Source of the DNA: an uncultured Mycobacteriaceae bacterium
GTDB lineage: Bacteria; Actinomycetota; Actinomycetes; Mycobacteriales; Mycobacteriaceae
Reading direction: 5' to 3'
DNA: 45,709 bases
Assembly: GCA_902826815.1 (NCBI GenBank)
Contig: CADEGF010000012.1
Span: 1-45,709, forward strand
Under the pieces are notes generated by a model, which searched no databases, had not been told where the DNA came from, and saw nothing but the letters and a program-made list of their open reading frames with translations. Positions 15,836-23,518 of this stretch are shown piece by piece. Made by a program: the position numbers and the translations under genes. Within the stretch, counting starts at the first letter, position 1, and the number at the start of each line of letters is the position of its first letter.

Positions 15836-17089
15836 CTACCGAACGTGGGCTTTGACGCGTTTGACGCCGTGGACGAAGTTGCTGTAAAGCAGGTCGGGCT
15901 CGCCGAAGTCCTCGATCGTGAGCCGAGTCAGCAGTTCGCGGAAGAGGTTTCGCAATTCGGCCTTCGCCAGCTGGCTGCCGAGGCAGAAGTGTGGACCGCC
16001 GCCGCCGAAGCCGAGGTGCGGATTGGGCGACCGCTGCAGATTGAACGCGCCCGGGTTGTCGAAGACGGCTTCGTCGCGGTTGGCCGAGCAGTAGAAGAGC
16101 CCAACCTTGTCGCCCGCGCAGACCGGCTGCCCGTTGATCTCGGTGTCGACGGTTGCGAACCGCGCGAATTGGATCACCGGTGAGGCCCAACGAACGAATT
16201 CCTCCATGGCTGGCCCGATTCGGCCGTCGAAGTCGTCGGTCAACCAGTCGCGTTGTGCGGGTTCCTCTGCCAGCGCCATCATCGCGTGCGTGGTGGCCTG
16301 CTTGGTGGTGTCGTTGCCCGCCGACGCCAGCAGGATGAGAAAAGCCCCGATCTCCTCGTCGGTCAACTTGTGCCCGTCGACCTCGGCGTTGACCATGCTG
16401 GTCATCAGATCGTCGCCGGGGTTGGCGCGGCGGAACTTCGCGAGTTCAATTCCGGTGTCGGAGAGCAGGGTGATCTGCGCGATGGGATCCTGCGCGCGCT
16501 CGTCGGCGGTGGCGTACTCGTCGTCGCTCATGCCGAAGAGTTTCTCGGCGGCGTACGCCACATCCGGCTGATCGGCGGTCGGTACCCCGAGCATGTCCAT
16601 GATCGTCAGCATCGGCAGCTTCGCCGAGCACGCGGAGACGAATTCCACCTCGCCCGCGCCGACGAGGTCGTCGACGATGGCGACGGCGTTCCGCTGGATC
16701 TGGTCTTCGATCTGGCGGACGTTTCGCGGGGTGAACGCCGAGCTGATCAGGCGCCGGTACACCGTGTGCTGCGGCGGGTCCATGCTCAAGAAGAAGGACG
16801 CGAACCGCTGAATCTCGGCGGGCATCGGGCTGAGCGCCACGCCTTGGGCTGAAGTGAACAATTCGGGGTGCTGGCTGACGAAGGCGATGTCCGCGCGCCG
16901 CGTCAGCGCCCAGAAACCCGGCTCGTCCATAGGAAACATCGACTCGAAGGGTTGGTGCCAGGTAAGGCCGTCACCTGCACGGAGCCGCGCGAACGTCTCG
17001 TCGCGAACCGCGAAGGGCCGACTCCAGAAGTTCTCCGACGTGAGGTCGACCGGACTGTATTCGCGTGCCTGCACCGGGGCTGCTGTCAC
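15836..17089 (-). CDS. Cytochrome P450 (second), paired with ferredoxin
   Basis: A 417-residue P450. The I-helix has the canonical LLASAGNDTTKQATT, the ExxR is in MEEFVRWASP, and the heme loop is FGGGGPHFCLGSQLAKAELR. The N-terminal part (SPVDLTSENFWSRPFAVRDETFARLRA) resembles mycobacterial CYPs acting on sterol, terpenoid or branched lipids, but I cannot name a family. The start is GTG 17089, only 9 nt from operator site D, without a Shine-Dalgarno. The start codon itself lies in a second inverted repeat, TGTCAC-N9-GTGACA (17084-17104). It is co-transcribed with the ferredoxin. Confidence 0.9.
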   Translation of the reverse strand: MTAAPVQAREYSPVDLTSENFWSRPFAVRDETFARLRAGDGLTWHQPFESMFPMDEPGFWALTRRADIAFVSQHPELFTSAQGVALSPMPAEIQRFASFFLSMDPPQHTVYRRLISSAFTPRNVRQIEDQIQRNAVAIVDDLVGAGEVEFVSACSAKLPMLTIMDMLGVPTADQPDVAYAAEKLFGMSDDEYATADERAQDPIAQITLLSDTGIELAKFRRANPGDDLMTSMVNAEVDGHKLTDEEIGAFLILLASAGNDTTKQATTHAMMALAEEPAQRDWLTDDFDGRIGPAMEEFVRWASPVIQFARFATVDTEINGQPVCAGDKVGLFYCSANRDEAVFDNPGAFNLQRSPNPHLGFGGGGPHFCLGSQLAKAELRNLFRELLTRLTIEDFGEPDLLYSNFVHGVKRVKAHVR

Positions 17090-17098
17090 AGATTTAGC

Positions 17099-17125
17099 GT
17101 GACATTTCGCCGGAATTTTGTAAAG
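17099..17125. promoter_or_regulatory. Shared inverted-repeat operator, site D (divergent)
   Basis: GTGACA (17099-17104), 14 nt, TGTAAAG (17119-17125), between the P450 (start 17089, minus, 9 nt away) and the TetR gene (start 17134, plus, 8 nt away). Its location at a TetR promoter makes this TetR a candidate for binding the whole set of sites and controlling itself. Function is inferred. Confidence 0.7.
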
Positions 17126-17133
17126 CTATGCCG

Positions 17134-17670
17134 ATGGAGGACGCGGCTGTCGACGACGACAACTCGACGCGTCAGCGGATCCTGGCCGCGACCGCCGAGG
17201 TGCTGGGCCGCAACGGCATGACGAAGCTGAGCCTGTCCGAGGTCGCGTCGCAGGCAGGCGTTTCGCGGCCGACGCTCTACCGGTGGTTCGCGTCGAAACG
17301 GGATCTGCTCGACGATTTCGTGGTCTGGGAACGGAAGTACTACGAACGCGCCGTCACGCAGGCGACTGCCGGACTGCCCGCGGGCGAGAAACTCGACGCG
17401 GCCCTTCGCGTCATCGTCGAATACCAACAGTCCTACCCCGGACTGCGCATGATCGACATCGAACCGGCGCAGGTCATCCGGCGGCTGGCACGGGTCATCC
17501 CGCTGATGCGCGATCGCCTCGAGCGTCTTGCGCAGGGACCGGACGCGGCGCTTGCGGTTGCCACCGCCGTTCGAGTCGCGGTGTCGCACTACCTGGTTCG
17601 CAGCGACGACGACGACCAATTCCTGGCGCAGCTGCGGCATGCCGCGGGTGTCAAACCCGCCGCGATCTGA
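17134..17670 (+). CDS. TetR-family transcriptional regulator (paralogue 1)
   Basis: A 178-residue regulator. The DNA-binding domain runs from STRQRILAATAEVL to SEVASQAGVSRPTLYRWFASK, a standard TetR helix-turn-helix; the ligand-binding part ends HYLVRSDDDDQFLAQLRHAAG. I prefer ATG 17134 to ATG 17128: it places the start 8 nt from operator D, the spacing seen at other sites, and at the expected position of a leaderless transcript. The protein is a close relative of the TetR at 20055. Its 3' end overlaps the convergent CoA transferase gene by 20 bp. It is the best candidate for the regulator of the five-site regulon. Confidence 0.88.
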   Translation: MEDAAVDDDNSTRQRILAATAEVLGRNGMTKLSLSEVASQAGVSRPTLYRWFASKRDLLDDFVVWERKYYERAVTQATAGLPAGEKLDAALRVIVEYQQSYPGLRMIDIEPAQVIRRLARVIPLMRDRLERLAQGPDAALAVATAVRVAVSHYLVRSDDDDQFLAQLRHAAGVKPAAI

Positions 17671-18817
17671 GTTCGGCGAGGACCTCCTCGGTGTGCTCAC
17701 CGACGGCCGGAGCGGCAGACCGGGCCTCCCACGGCGTGCCGTGGAAATCGGCGGGCGTCGCAATCATCGGCACGCTGGAATCGCCGTGAGGCACGTAGAC
17801 CACCCCGCCTGCGGCGTGGAACTGCTCGTCGGCGATGACATCCTCGATCGTGTTGATCGGCGACCAGAAGAAATCGGGTTCTGCCGCAAACAGTTCCGCC
17901 CATTCGTCGAGCGGCTTTGTCGCGAAGATCTCGTCGAGAGCGCTGATGATCTCCACTGAGTTGCCTGCTCGGTCGCGGGGTCTCGGATAGGCGGTCAGCC
18001 AGTCGGTGCGGTCGACCACCCGACACAGCGGACCCCAGTGACGATCGACCTCGAGGCCGACGATCCAGAACCGCTTCCCGTCGCCCGCCGCGTAGTTGTT
18101 CATGCACGGGTTCGCCATCGAGTCGCGCTGGCCGATCGCGATGGCGTGGCCGGTCATCAGGAACGTGTTCAGGTCGAAGCTGACCGTGTATGCGCCCTGC
18201 CGGTACAGCGAGGTCGACACCAATTGGCCTACGCCGGTGCGCGACCGGGCGACCAGTGCGGCGGATACCGCCGCCACCAACGTCATCCCGGCGGTGTGAT
18301 CACCCATGCCGCCGCGCTGGAACGGGGGCGTGTCACCGGGACGGGTCAGCAGATGCGCCAGCCCGGCGCGGGCCCAGAACGCGGCGACGTCGTAGGCCGC
18401 GCGGTCGGCATCCGGCCCCGCGTTCCCGTAACCGGTGATCAGTCCGTACACCAACCGCGGGTTTCGCGCGGCGACGTTCTCGAAGTCCAAGCCGATGCGC
18501 CGAAGCGCACCCGGGCGTACATTGGTGATGAAAACATCTGCAGCGCTGACTAATTCGAGCGCGTGCCCCTGACCTTCCCCGGTCGTGAGATCCAGCACGA
18601 TGCTGCGCTTACCGCGGTTGTCCATCTCGAACGGCGGACTTCCGCCGTCCTCGAGGCCCAGCATCCTGCCGAACGTGCGAGCCGGATCGCCGGTCGGCGG
18701 CTCGATCTTGATGACGTCGGCGCCCCAGTCGGCCAGGATGCCGCCCGCCGCCGGGCCCGCCACCCACACGCCGAGTTCGACGACCCTGACGCCCTCCATC
18801 GGTCCGGTCATGACCAT
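17651..18817 (-). CDS. Family III CoA transferase (CaiB/BaiF type)
   Basis: A 388-residue enzyme that moves CoA between acids, activating the substrate. It shows MEGVRVVELGVWVAGPAAGGILADWGADVIKIEPP at the N-terminus, ENVAARNPRLVYGLITGYG, and the catalytic Asp in AAYDVAAFWARAGL. The DPARTFGR and NRGKRSIVLDL segments are also typical. Such enzymes begin CoA-dependent breakdown of carnitine, bile acids, and branched or aromatic acids. The start may be ATG 18817 or 18811; 18817 lies 12 nt from operator site E. It would take the acid freed by the lactonase or esterase into the acyl-CoA dehydrogenase step. Confidence 0.9.
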   Translation of the reverse strand: MVMTGPMEGVRVVELGVWVAGPAAGGILADWGADVIKIEPPTGDPARTFGRMLGLEDGGSPPFEMDNRGKRSIVLDLTTGEGQGHALELVSAADVFITNVRPGALRRIGLDFENVAARNPRLVYGLITGYGNAGPDADRAAYDVAAFWARAGLAHLLTRPGDTPPFQRGGMGDHTAGMTLVAAVSAALVARSRTGVGQLVSTSLYRQGAYTVSFDLNTFLMTGHAIAIGQRDSMANPCMNNYAAGDGKRFWIVGLEVDRHWGPLCRVVDRTDWLTAYPRPRDRAGNSVEIISALDEIFATKPLDEWAELFAAEPDFFWSPINTIEDVIADEQFHAAGGVVYVPHGDSSVPMIATPADFHGTPWEARSAAPAVGEHTEEVLAELRSRRV

Positions 18818-18829
18818 CCCTTCCGCCGC

Positions 18830-18856
18830 TTTACAATTTGTCTTCTTTTTGTAAAG
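18830..18856. promoter_or_regulatory. Shared inverted-repeat operator, site E (most symmetric)
   Basis: TTTACA (18830-18835), 14 nt, TGTAAAG (18850-18856); with C18829 the arms CTTTACA/TGTAAAG form a perfect 7-bp inverted repeat. It lies between the CoA transferase (minus) and the phosphotransferase-fold gene (plus). As the fully symmetric copy it gives the best estimate of the operator consensus. Function is inferred. Confidence 0.7.
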
Positions 18857-18893
18857 CTTGCCTGGCTACAGGCCAAGACTAGGAGGTCGTCGG

Positions 18894-20009
18894 GTGTCGC
18901 AGACAGCGAGCCGGGTCGGACCCGTCATCGAGTTGGCGGCCCACCTCGGCCGCGGACTGCAACGTGTCGCGACCGACCTGGTCGTCGGACGCGTGCGGGC
19001 ACTTCCCCGGACGGTCGCCGACCTCGATGCCCGATTCCTGTCGCAGATCATGGGTGCCACCGTGACGTCGGTTTCGGTCATCGGCGGCGACGCGGGAACG
19101 TCGTCACGTGCCAGGCTGGCGCTGACCGGCGACGGCGTGCCGGATTCGGTCTTCGTCAAGTTGCCCGCCGAAACGGCCGCGACCCGCCTGATGGGCGAGG
19201 TGGGCCGACTCGCCCAGACCGAGACGCGGTTCTATCGAGAGCTCGCACCCCGACTGGCAGGCGTGCCCAAGTCATTCGGCTCCGTATTCGATTCGGTCAC
19301 CGGCCGCTTCGTACTGGTACTCGAGGATCTCGCCGTCGACCTTTGCGAGTTTCCCGACACGCTGCACCCACTCACCGCGGACCAGGCGAGCCAGGTGGTC
19401 GAACTGCTGGCCCGGCTGCACGCCACCTTCTGGGAGCGGGTACCCGATTGGGCATACACCGCATCCGCCGACGCCGCGGCGCTCTTGACGAGCCCACTGT
19501 TGAAGACGTCGTCGCGTCGAATAGCCGAGAAGACCGATATCCCCGTCGCGCACGGCCGGTTCATCGACGACAACTACCGCGCGGTCGCCGCCCTCATCGA
19601 CGAGCGGCCGAACACCGTGACGCACGGCGACGCCCACCCAGGAAACGTCTACTTCCGCAACGGTGAGGCGGGCCTGCTGGACTGGCAGGCGGTGCGCCGC
19701 GGCCATCCGGGACGCGAACTGGCTTACACCCTGGTCACCGGGTTGGCGCCCGCCGATCGGCGGGCCCATCAGCGCGATCTGCTCGACCACTACCGGCAGG
19801 CGTTGGCCCGCGCGGGCGGCCCGGACCTGGATCGCGATGAGTTGTGGGACCGCTACCGCACGGGGGCGCTGTATGCCTATGTCGCATCGTTGATCACCGC
19901 GGGGATGGGCGGTATGCAGGCCGAGGACATCGCCATGGAGGGCGTACGGCGGGCTGTCGCCGCCCTCGATGACCTCGACACGATCGCGCTCCTGACGAAG
20001 GCGCTGTGA
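18894..20009 (+). CDS. Aminoglycoside-phosphotransferase/ecdysteroid-kinase-fold protein
   Basis: A 371-residue protein kinase-like small-molecule kinase. The catalytic loop is THGDAHPGNVYF (Brenner motif) and the metal Asp is in GLLDWQAVRRGHPGRELAY. The N-lobe has SRARLALTGDGVPDSVFVKLP with the ATP-site Lys. Such proteins in catabolic clusters often phosphorylate alcohols such as steroids or terpenoids rather than antibiotics. I chose GTG 18894 because AGGAGG stands 7 nt upstream (18881-18886); a TTG start at 18858 would add 12 residues without support. It is expressed from operator site E and probably forms an operon with the TetR gene 45 nt downstream. Confidence 0.85.
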   Translation: MSQTASRVGPVIELAAHLGRGLQRVATDLVVGRVRALPRTVADLDARFLSQIMGATVTSVSVIGGDAGTSSRARLALTGDGVPDSVFVKLPAETAATRLMGEVGRLAQTETRFYRELAPRLAGVPKSFGSVFDSVTGRFVLVLEDLAVDLCEFPDTLHPLTADQASQVVELLARLHATFWERVPDWAYTASADAAALLTSPLLKTSSRRIAEKTDIPVAHGRFIDDNYRAVAALIDERPNTVTHGDAHPGNVYFRNGEAGLLDWQAVRRGHPGRELAYTLVTGLAPADRRAHQRDLLDHYRQALARAGGPDLDRDELWDRYRTGALYAYVASLITAGMGGMQAEDIAMEGVRRAVAALDDLDTIALLTKAL

Positions 20010-20054
20010 TGGAAAGATCTACGATCTCTACAGACCCGACGATTGAGGCCTGAC

Positions 20055-20603
20055 GTGAACGAACCAGTGCACGCCAAAACGGACGACGTCGAGGACACCT
20101 CGACGCGACACCGGATCCTGGTGGCGACGGCGGAGGTGCTCGGCCGCAGCGGGCAGACCAAACTCAGCCTCTCCGAGGTGGCGCTGCAGGCAGGGGTGTC
20201 CCGCCCGACGCTGTACCGCTGGTTCGCCGACAAGAGCGAACTGCTCCATGCATTCGGCGTCTACGAGCGCGAGATGTTCGACACCGGTATCGGCAGGGCG
20301 ACGGCCGGCCTGCGCGGGACCGAAAAGCTGGACGCGGCACTGCGATTCATCGTCGAATACCAGCACTCCTATTCCGGGGTACGGCTCGTCGACATCGAGC
20401 CTGAGGTCGTCATCACGCAGCTGTCGAAGATCATTCCGATCATGCGGGCTCGGCTGCTGAAGCTGCTCTCGGGATCCAACAGTGACATCAAGGCGGCTAC
20501 GGCGATCCGAGTCGCGGTGTCGCACTACATCGTTCGCAGCGACGACGACGACCAGTTCCTGGCGCAGCTACGGCACGCCGTCGGCATCAAACCCGCCATT
20601 TGA
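20055..20603 (+). CDS. TetR-family transcriptional regulator (paralogue 2)
   Basis: A 182-residue regulator. GTG 20055 has GAGG 6 nt upstream; TTG 20043 is a weaker alternative. The helix-turn-helix reads SEVALQAGVSRPTLYRWFADK, almost identical to that of the TetR at 17134, and the C-terminus HYIVRSDDDDQFLAQLRHA is also nearly the same; overall identity by eye is about 60%. Near-identical recognition helices predict that both proteins bind the same operator, perhaps with different ligands or as heterodimers. It has no separate operator copy and probably relies on the promoter at site E. Confidence 0.88.
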   Translation: MNEPVHAKTDDVEDTSTRHRILVATAEVLGRSGQTKLSLSEVALQAGVSRPTLYRWFADKSELLHAFGVYEREMFDTGIGRATAGLRGTEKLDAALRFIVEYQHSYSGVRLVDIEPEVVITQLSKIIPIMRARLLKLLSGSNSDIKAATAIRVAVSHYIVRSDDDDQFLAQLRHAVGIKPAI

Positions 20604-20818
20604 TGGATTCGCAGCGGGTCAGCGACCAACTCGAGATCGCGGGGCAGGTGCGCGCGATGTTCTACAACCCGACGCAGATCAAGGGCATCTCGGAACTGAG
20701 CATGTTCGGCGGCTACTACTTCCACGAACTGGTTCGCACGCCTGACGGCTGGCGCAGCAGGGATCTGCGCGAAGAGATGGTGTGGACGGCCAACTCTCCG
20801 CGCGCCGGTCAGGCCTGA
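20603..20818 (+). pseudogene. C-terminal remnant of a SnoaL-like protein
   Basis: A 71-residue reading frame that begins at ATG 20603, overlapping the TetR stop by 1 nt (TGATG). The second half, FGGYYFHELVRTPDGWRSRD followed by LREEMVWTANSP, matches the last two strands of SnoaL/NTF2-like proteins, where a full protein has about 130 residues. The first 30 residues are not a normal SnoaL N-terminus. The simplest reading is a decayed gene whose 5' part was lost; a translated micro-protein is possible because the start is coupled to the TetR gene. It overlaps the convergent rlmN end by 10 bp. Confidence 0.55.
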
Positions 20819-21924
20819 GCCGCCAATTGCCCGCAGGCGGCCGCTATTTCACGGCCACGGGTGTCTCGCACCGTGCATGAGACGCCGCGCTCGCGTACCC
20901 GCCTGACGAACTCCCGCTCGGCGGCTTTGGGGCTGGCATCCCACTCACTGCCCGGCGTCGGGTTCAGCGGAATCAGGTTGACGTGCACCAGCGGACCCAG
21001 CGCGCCGTGCAGCCGCTTGCCAAGGAGGTCGGCCCGCCACGGCTGATCGTTGACGTCACGAATCAAGGCGTACTCGATCGATACCCGCCGACCCGTGACA
21101 TCCGCGTAATACCGTGCGGCGTCGAGGGCCTCGGAGACCTTCCACCGATTGTTCACCGGCACAAGCGTGTCGCGAAGTTCATCGTCGGGCGCATGCAGTG
21201 AAAGCGCCAGCGTGACCCCGAGTCGCTCGTCGGCCAGCTTGCGAATCGCGGGTGCCAGACCGACCGTCGACACCGTCACCGAGCGCGCCGAGATGCCGAA
21301 GCCGTTCGGCGGCGGCGCGGTGATCCGGCGAACCGCCGCGAGCACCCGGTTGTAGTTGGCCAGCGGCTCGCCCATCCCCATGAACACGATGTTCGACAGA
21401 CGACCGCCGCGCGCGATTCCCTCCCCGTCGCGATCGCGCAGTTCCACCGCGGCGGCACGGACCTGTTCGAGGATCTCGGCCGTGGACAGGTTGCGCTTCA
21501 GCCCACCCTGACCCGTCGCGCAGAACGGGCACGCCATCCCGCAGCCCGCCTGTGACGAGATGCACACCGTATTGCGCTGCGGGTATCGCATCAGCACCGA
21601 CTCGAACGTCGTACCGTCGACCGCGCGCCACAGCATCTTGCGCGTCTCCCCCGCATCGCACTCGATCTCCTGGACGGCGTTGAGCAGGGGCGGGAATAAC
21701 GCATCGGTCACCTGCTCGCGCGCCGCGGCAGGCAAGTCGGTCATCTCCCGCGGATCGGCGATGAACCGGCCGTAGTACTGGTTGGCCAGCTGTTTACCGC
21801 GGAATTTGGGCAGGCCGAGCTCCGCCACGGCGTCGGCGCGACCGGTCTCATCGAGGTCGGCGAAGTGGCGCGGAGGCATCGCGCGCCGCGGTGGGTCGAA
21901 GACCAGGGGCAATGAAGTGGGCAT
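20809..21924 (-). CDS. rlmN: Dual-specificity 23S rRNA/tRNA adenine-C2 methyltransferase RlmN
   Basis: A 371-residue radical-SAM enzyme that methylates A2503 of 23S rRNA and A37 of some tRNAs. The radical-SAM Cys cluster is [20 protein letters not shown], followed by [15 protein letters not shown] and [13 protein letters not shown]. The conserved methyl-carrying Cys is in [19 protein letters not shown] at the C-terminus. Length and order of motifs are normal for the family. It corresponds to the M. tuberculosis gene next to cdsA (Rv2880c). A divergent DMT transporter gene follows upstream. Confidence 0.95.
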   Translation of the reverse strand: MPTSLPLVFDPPRRAMPPRHFADLDETGRADAVAELGLPKFRGKQLANQYYGRFIADPREMTDLPAAAREQVTDALFPPLLNAVQEIECDAGETRKMLWRAVDGTTFESVLMRYPQRNTVCISSQAGCGMACPFCATGQGGLKRNLSTAEILEQVRAAAVELRDRDGEGIARGGRLSNIVFMGMGEPLANYNRVLAAVRRITAPPPNGFGISARSVTVSTVGLAPAIRKLADERLGVTLALSLHAPDDELRDTLVPVNNRWKVSEALDAARYYADVTGRRVSIEYALIRDVNDQPWRADLLGKRLHGALGPLVHVNLIPLNPTPGSEWDASPKAAEREFVRRVRERGVSCTVRDTRGREIAAACGQLAAQA

Positions 21925-21993
21925 GGGCTTTTGTCAGTATCCCATCCATGGCTGGCGGAAATTGACTGGTAATCGCGCGCGTTGGTGGCAAGC

Positions 21994-22956
21994 ATGGGAG
22001 CTGTGGCCATGCCGACGATGCCGTTTCGCACCGCATCGACGCTGACGTTCTTCTACGCTCTCGGCTATCCGATTGGCGCACTGGCGGTTTCCGCGATGTC
22101 GCCGATGGCGGTACTGGTCTTCCGGTTCGGCCTTGCCGGCGCGATCCTCGCAGGCTGGGCATTGTTGGCACGGGTGAGATGGCCCACAGGACGACTGCTG
22201 GCACACGTACTGTTCAGCGGTCTGCTGGCGCAAGGCCTGATGTACTCCACCCTCTACCTGGCGCTTCTGCATGGTGCGCCTGCTGTGCTTGGTGCGGTCG
22301 TCATCTCGATGACCCCCGTCGTCACCGCGGTGCTCGCGGCGATATTCCTCGGCGAGAGGCTCACCTGGATGCGGGCCTTTGCGCTGGTGCTCGGCGTGCT
22401 CGCGGTGCTGGCTGCCTGCGCGGGCCGTCTTGTGATGGTCGGTGGGGTCGACGCGGTGGTCCTGCTGCTGCTGGTGTCGCTGTTCAGCGTGGCCGCGGGC
22501 GGCGTCTACCAGCAGAAGTTCTGCCGCGACGTGGACTTCCGAGTGACGTCAGCGCTGCAGAACGCAGCATGCGTGATTCCGGTCGCGCTGCTCGCGGCGA
22601 TGATGCCGTTGACCGTGACGAACCCCTGGAAGGCTGTAGCGGCGGTGGCCGCGGTGGTGCTGGTGAACGCGACAGTCGCGATGACGCTTTACGTCCGTGC
22701 GGTCAACAACTACGGCGCCGCGGCGGTGGCCATGCTGTTTGCAGTCATTCCCGCCGTCGCGGGCCTGCTGTCCTGGCTGATGCTCGGCGAGCGGCCCGAC
22801 ATCGGCATCGCGGTCGGCCTCGTCCTCGGCGCGGTGGCCTGTTGGCTCAATGCGCGCTCACGCGCGCCGCGCGACGACTCGAGTGACACCGCTATCGAGC
22901 CGGATCCCAGGCCGTCCACCGTGGGATCCAGCGCGGAACGTTCCGCCGGTACGTGA
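21994..22956 (+). CDS. EamA/DMT-family transporter
   Basis: About 320 residues with roughly ten membrane helices in two EamA repeats: the first from FFYALGYPIGALAVSAMSPMAV to LGVLAVLAACAGRLVM, the second from VVLLLLVSLFSVAAGG to GLVLGAVACWLNARS. A PVVTAVLAAIFLGERLTW segment and its partner MLFAVIPAVAGLLSWLMLGERP are the family's end-of-repeat motifs. A drug/metabolite exporter role is usual; cargo unknown. Several starts are possible (GTG 21985, ATG 21994, 22009 or 22018); 21994 has GGTGG upstream. The cytoplasmic tail overlaps the convergent methyltransferase-like gene by 65 bp. Confidence 0.85.
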   Translation: MGAVAMPTMPFRTASTLTFFYALGYPIGALAVSAMSPMAVLVFRFGLAGAILAGWALLARVRWPTGRLLAHVLFSGLLAQGLMYSTLYLALLHGAPAVLGAVVISMTPVVTAVLAAIFLGERLTWMRAFALVLGVLAVLAACAGRLVMVGGVDAVVLLLLVSLFSVAAGGVYQQKFCRDVDFRVTSALQNAACVIPVALLAAMMPLTVTNPWKAVAAVAAVVLVNATVAMTLYVRAVNNYGAAAVAMLFAVIPAVAGLLSWLMLGERPDIGIAVGLVLGAVACWLNARSRAPRDDSSDTAIEPDPRPSTVGSSAERSAGT

Positions 22957-23428
22957 GGTAATCCTCGCCGAATCGCCGTGTGAGATGCGGCTCTTCCCAG
23001 ATCTGGATCGACGTCGTGAGCATCGTGAAGAAAATCGCGGCCCAGAGCAGCAGCCAGCCGGATGCGAGGAGAGCGGCCTCTCCTATAAGAATCGCGCACA
23101 CGCCGCTGATCATCGGGTTGCGCACGTGTCGATACGGTCCGCGCACAACCAGATTCACCGGCTGGCCCATCACCTCGCCAACGCCGAGAGTGCCCTTACC
23201 GACCCGGTCGAACAGGTACACCGTCCAAAAGAGCATCCCCACACCGCTCGCGATCAACAGGGCGCCAACGATCACGAGCACCACTTGCAGAGGCGACGTC
23301 AGATCCGGCATCCGCACATCCGCCCACAGCACAATCAGCCCCGGAATCACCAGCGTCATGGTCACCGGCGCGAGCAGGAATGACAGAACGTGCCGCCAGA
23401 AGAGGCGTCGTTCGAGTGTCTTCGTCAT
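22892..23428 (-). CDS. Isoprenylcysteine carboxyl methyltransferase-like membrane protein
   Basis: A 178-residue membrane protein with four or five helices. The conserved C-terminal half has VVRGPYRHVRNPMISGV and EEPHLTRRFGEDYLTYRRNVPRWIP, the SAM-binding signature of the ICMT/phospholipid N-methyltransferase-like group. Bacteria do not prenylate CaaX proteins, so the methyl acceptor is probably a lipid or another small hydrophobic compound. GGAGGG stands about 8 nt before ATG 23428. The gene is divergent from a TetR gene with an inverted-repeat operator between them, so it is the likely target of that regulator. Confidence 0.85.
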   Translation of the reverse strand: MTKTLERRLFWRHVLSFLLAPVTMTLVIPGLIVLWADVRMPDLTSPLQVVLVIVGALLIASGVGMLFWTVYLFDRVGKGTLGVGEVMGQPVNLVVRGPYRHVRNPMISGVCAILIGEAALLASGWLLLWAAIFFTMLTTSIQIWEEPHLTRRFGEDYLTYRRNVPRWIPRWTAWDPAR

Positions 23429-23441
23429 TGCAGACCCTCCT

Positions 23442-23508
23442 TACTTCAACTCTCGTTCAACAATTACCGTACGAGCGCGGCGCCGATACGTCAACGTGTG
23501 TTGAAGTA
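23442..23508. promoter_or_regulatory. Operator region between methyltransferase-like gene and TetR gene
   Basis: TACTTCAAC (23442-23450) and GTTGAAGTA (23500-23508) are perfect 9-bp inverted copies. Extra half-sites lie inside: GTTCAAC (23455-23461) and TCAACGTGTGTTGA (23491-23504), a 5-bp-arm palindrome. This fits two TetR binding sites controlling both divergent genes. The binding protein is inferred from adjacency. Confidence 0.5.
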
Positions 23509-23518
23509 TGCTCGTCAC

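Noticed and set aside
18894-20009. Aminoglycoside resistance kinase
   Set aside because: Only the fold is shared; the catabolic context and shared operator favour a small-molecule kinase of the pathway.
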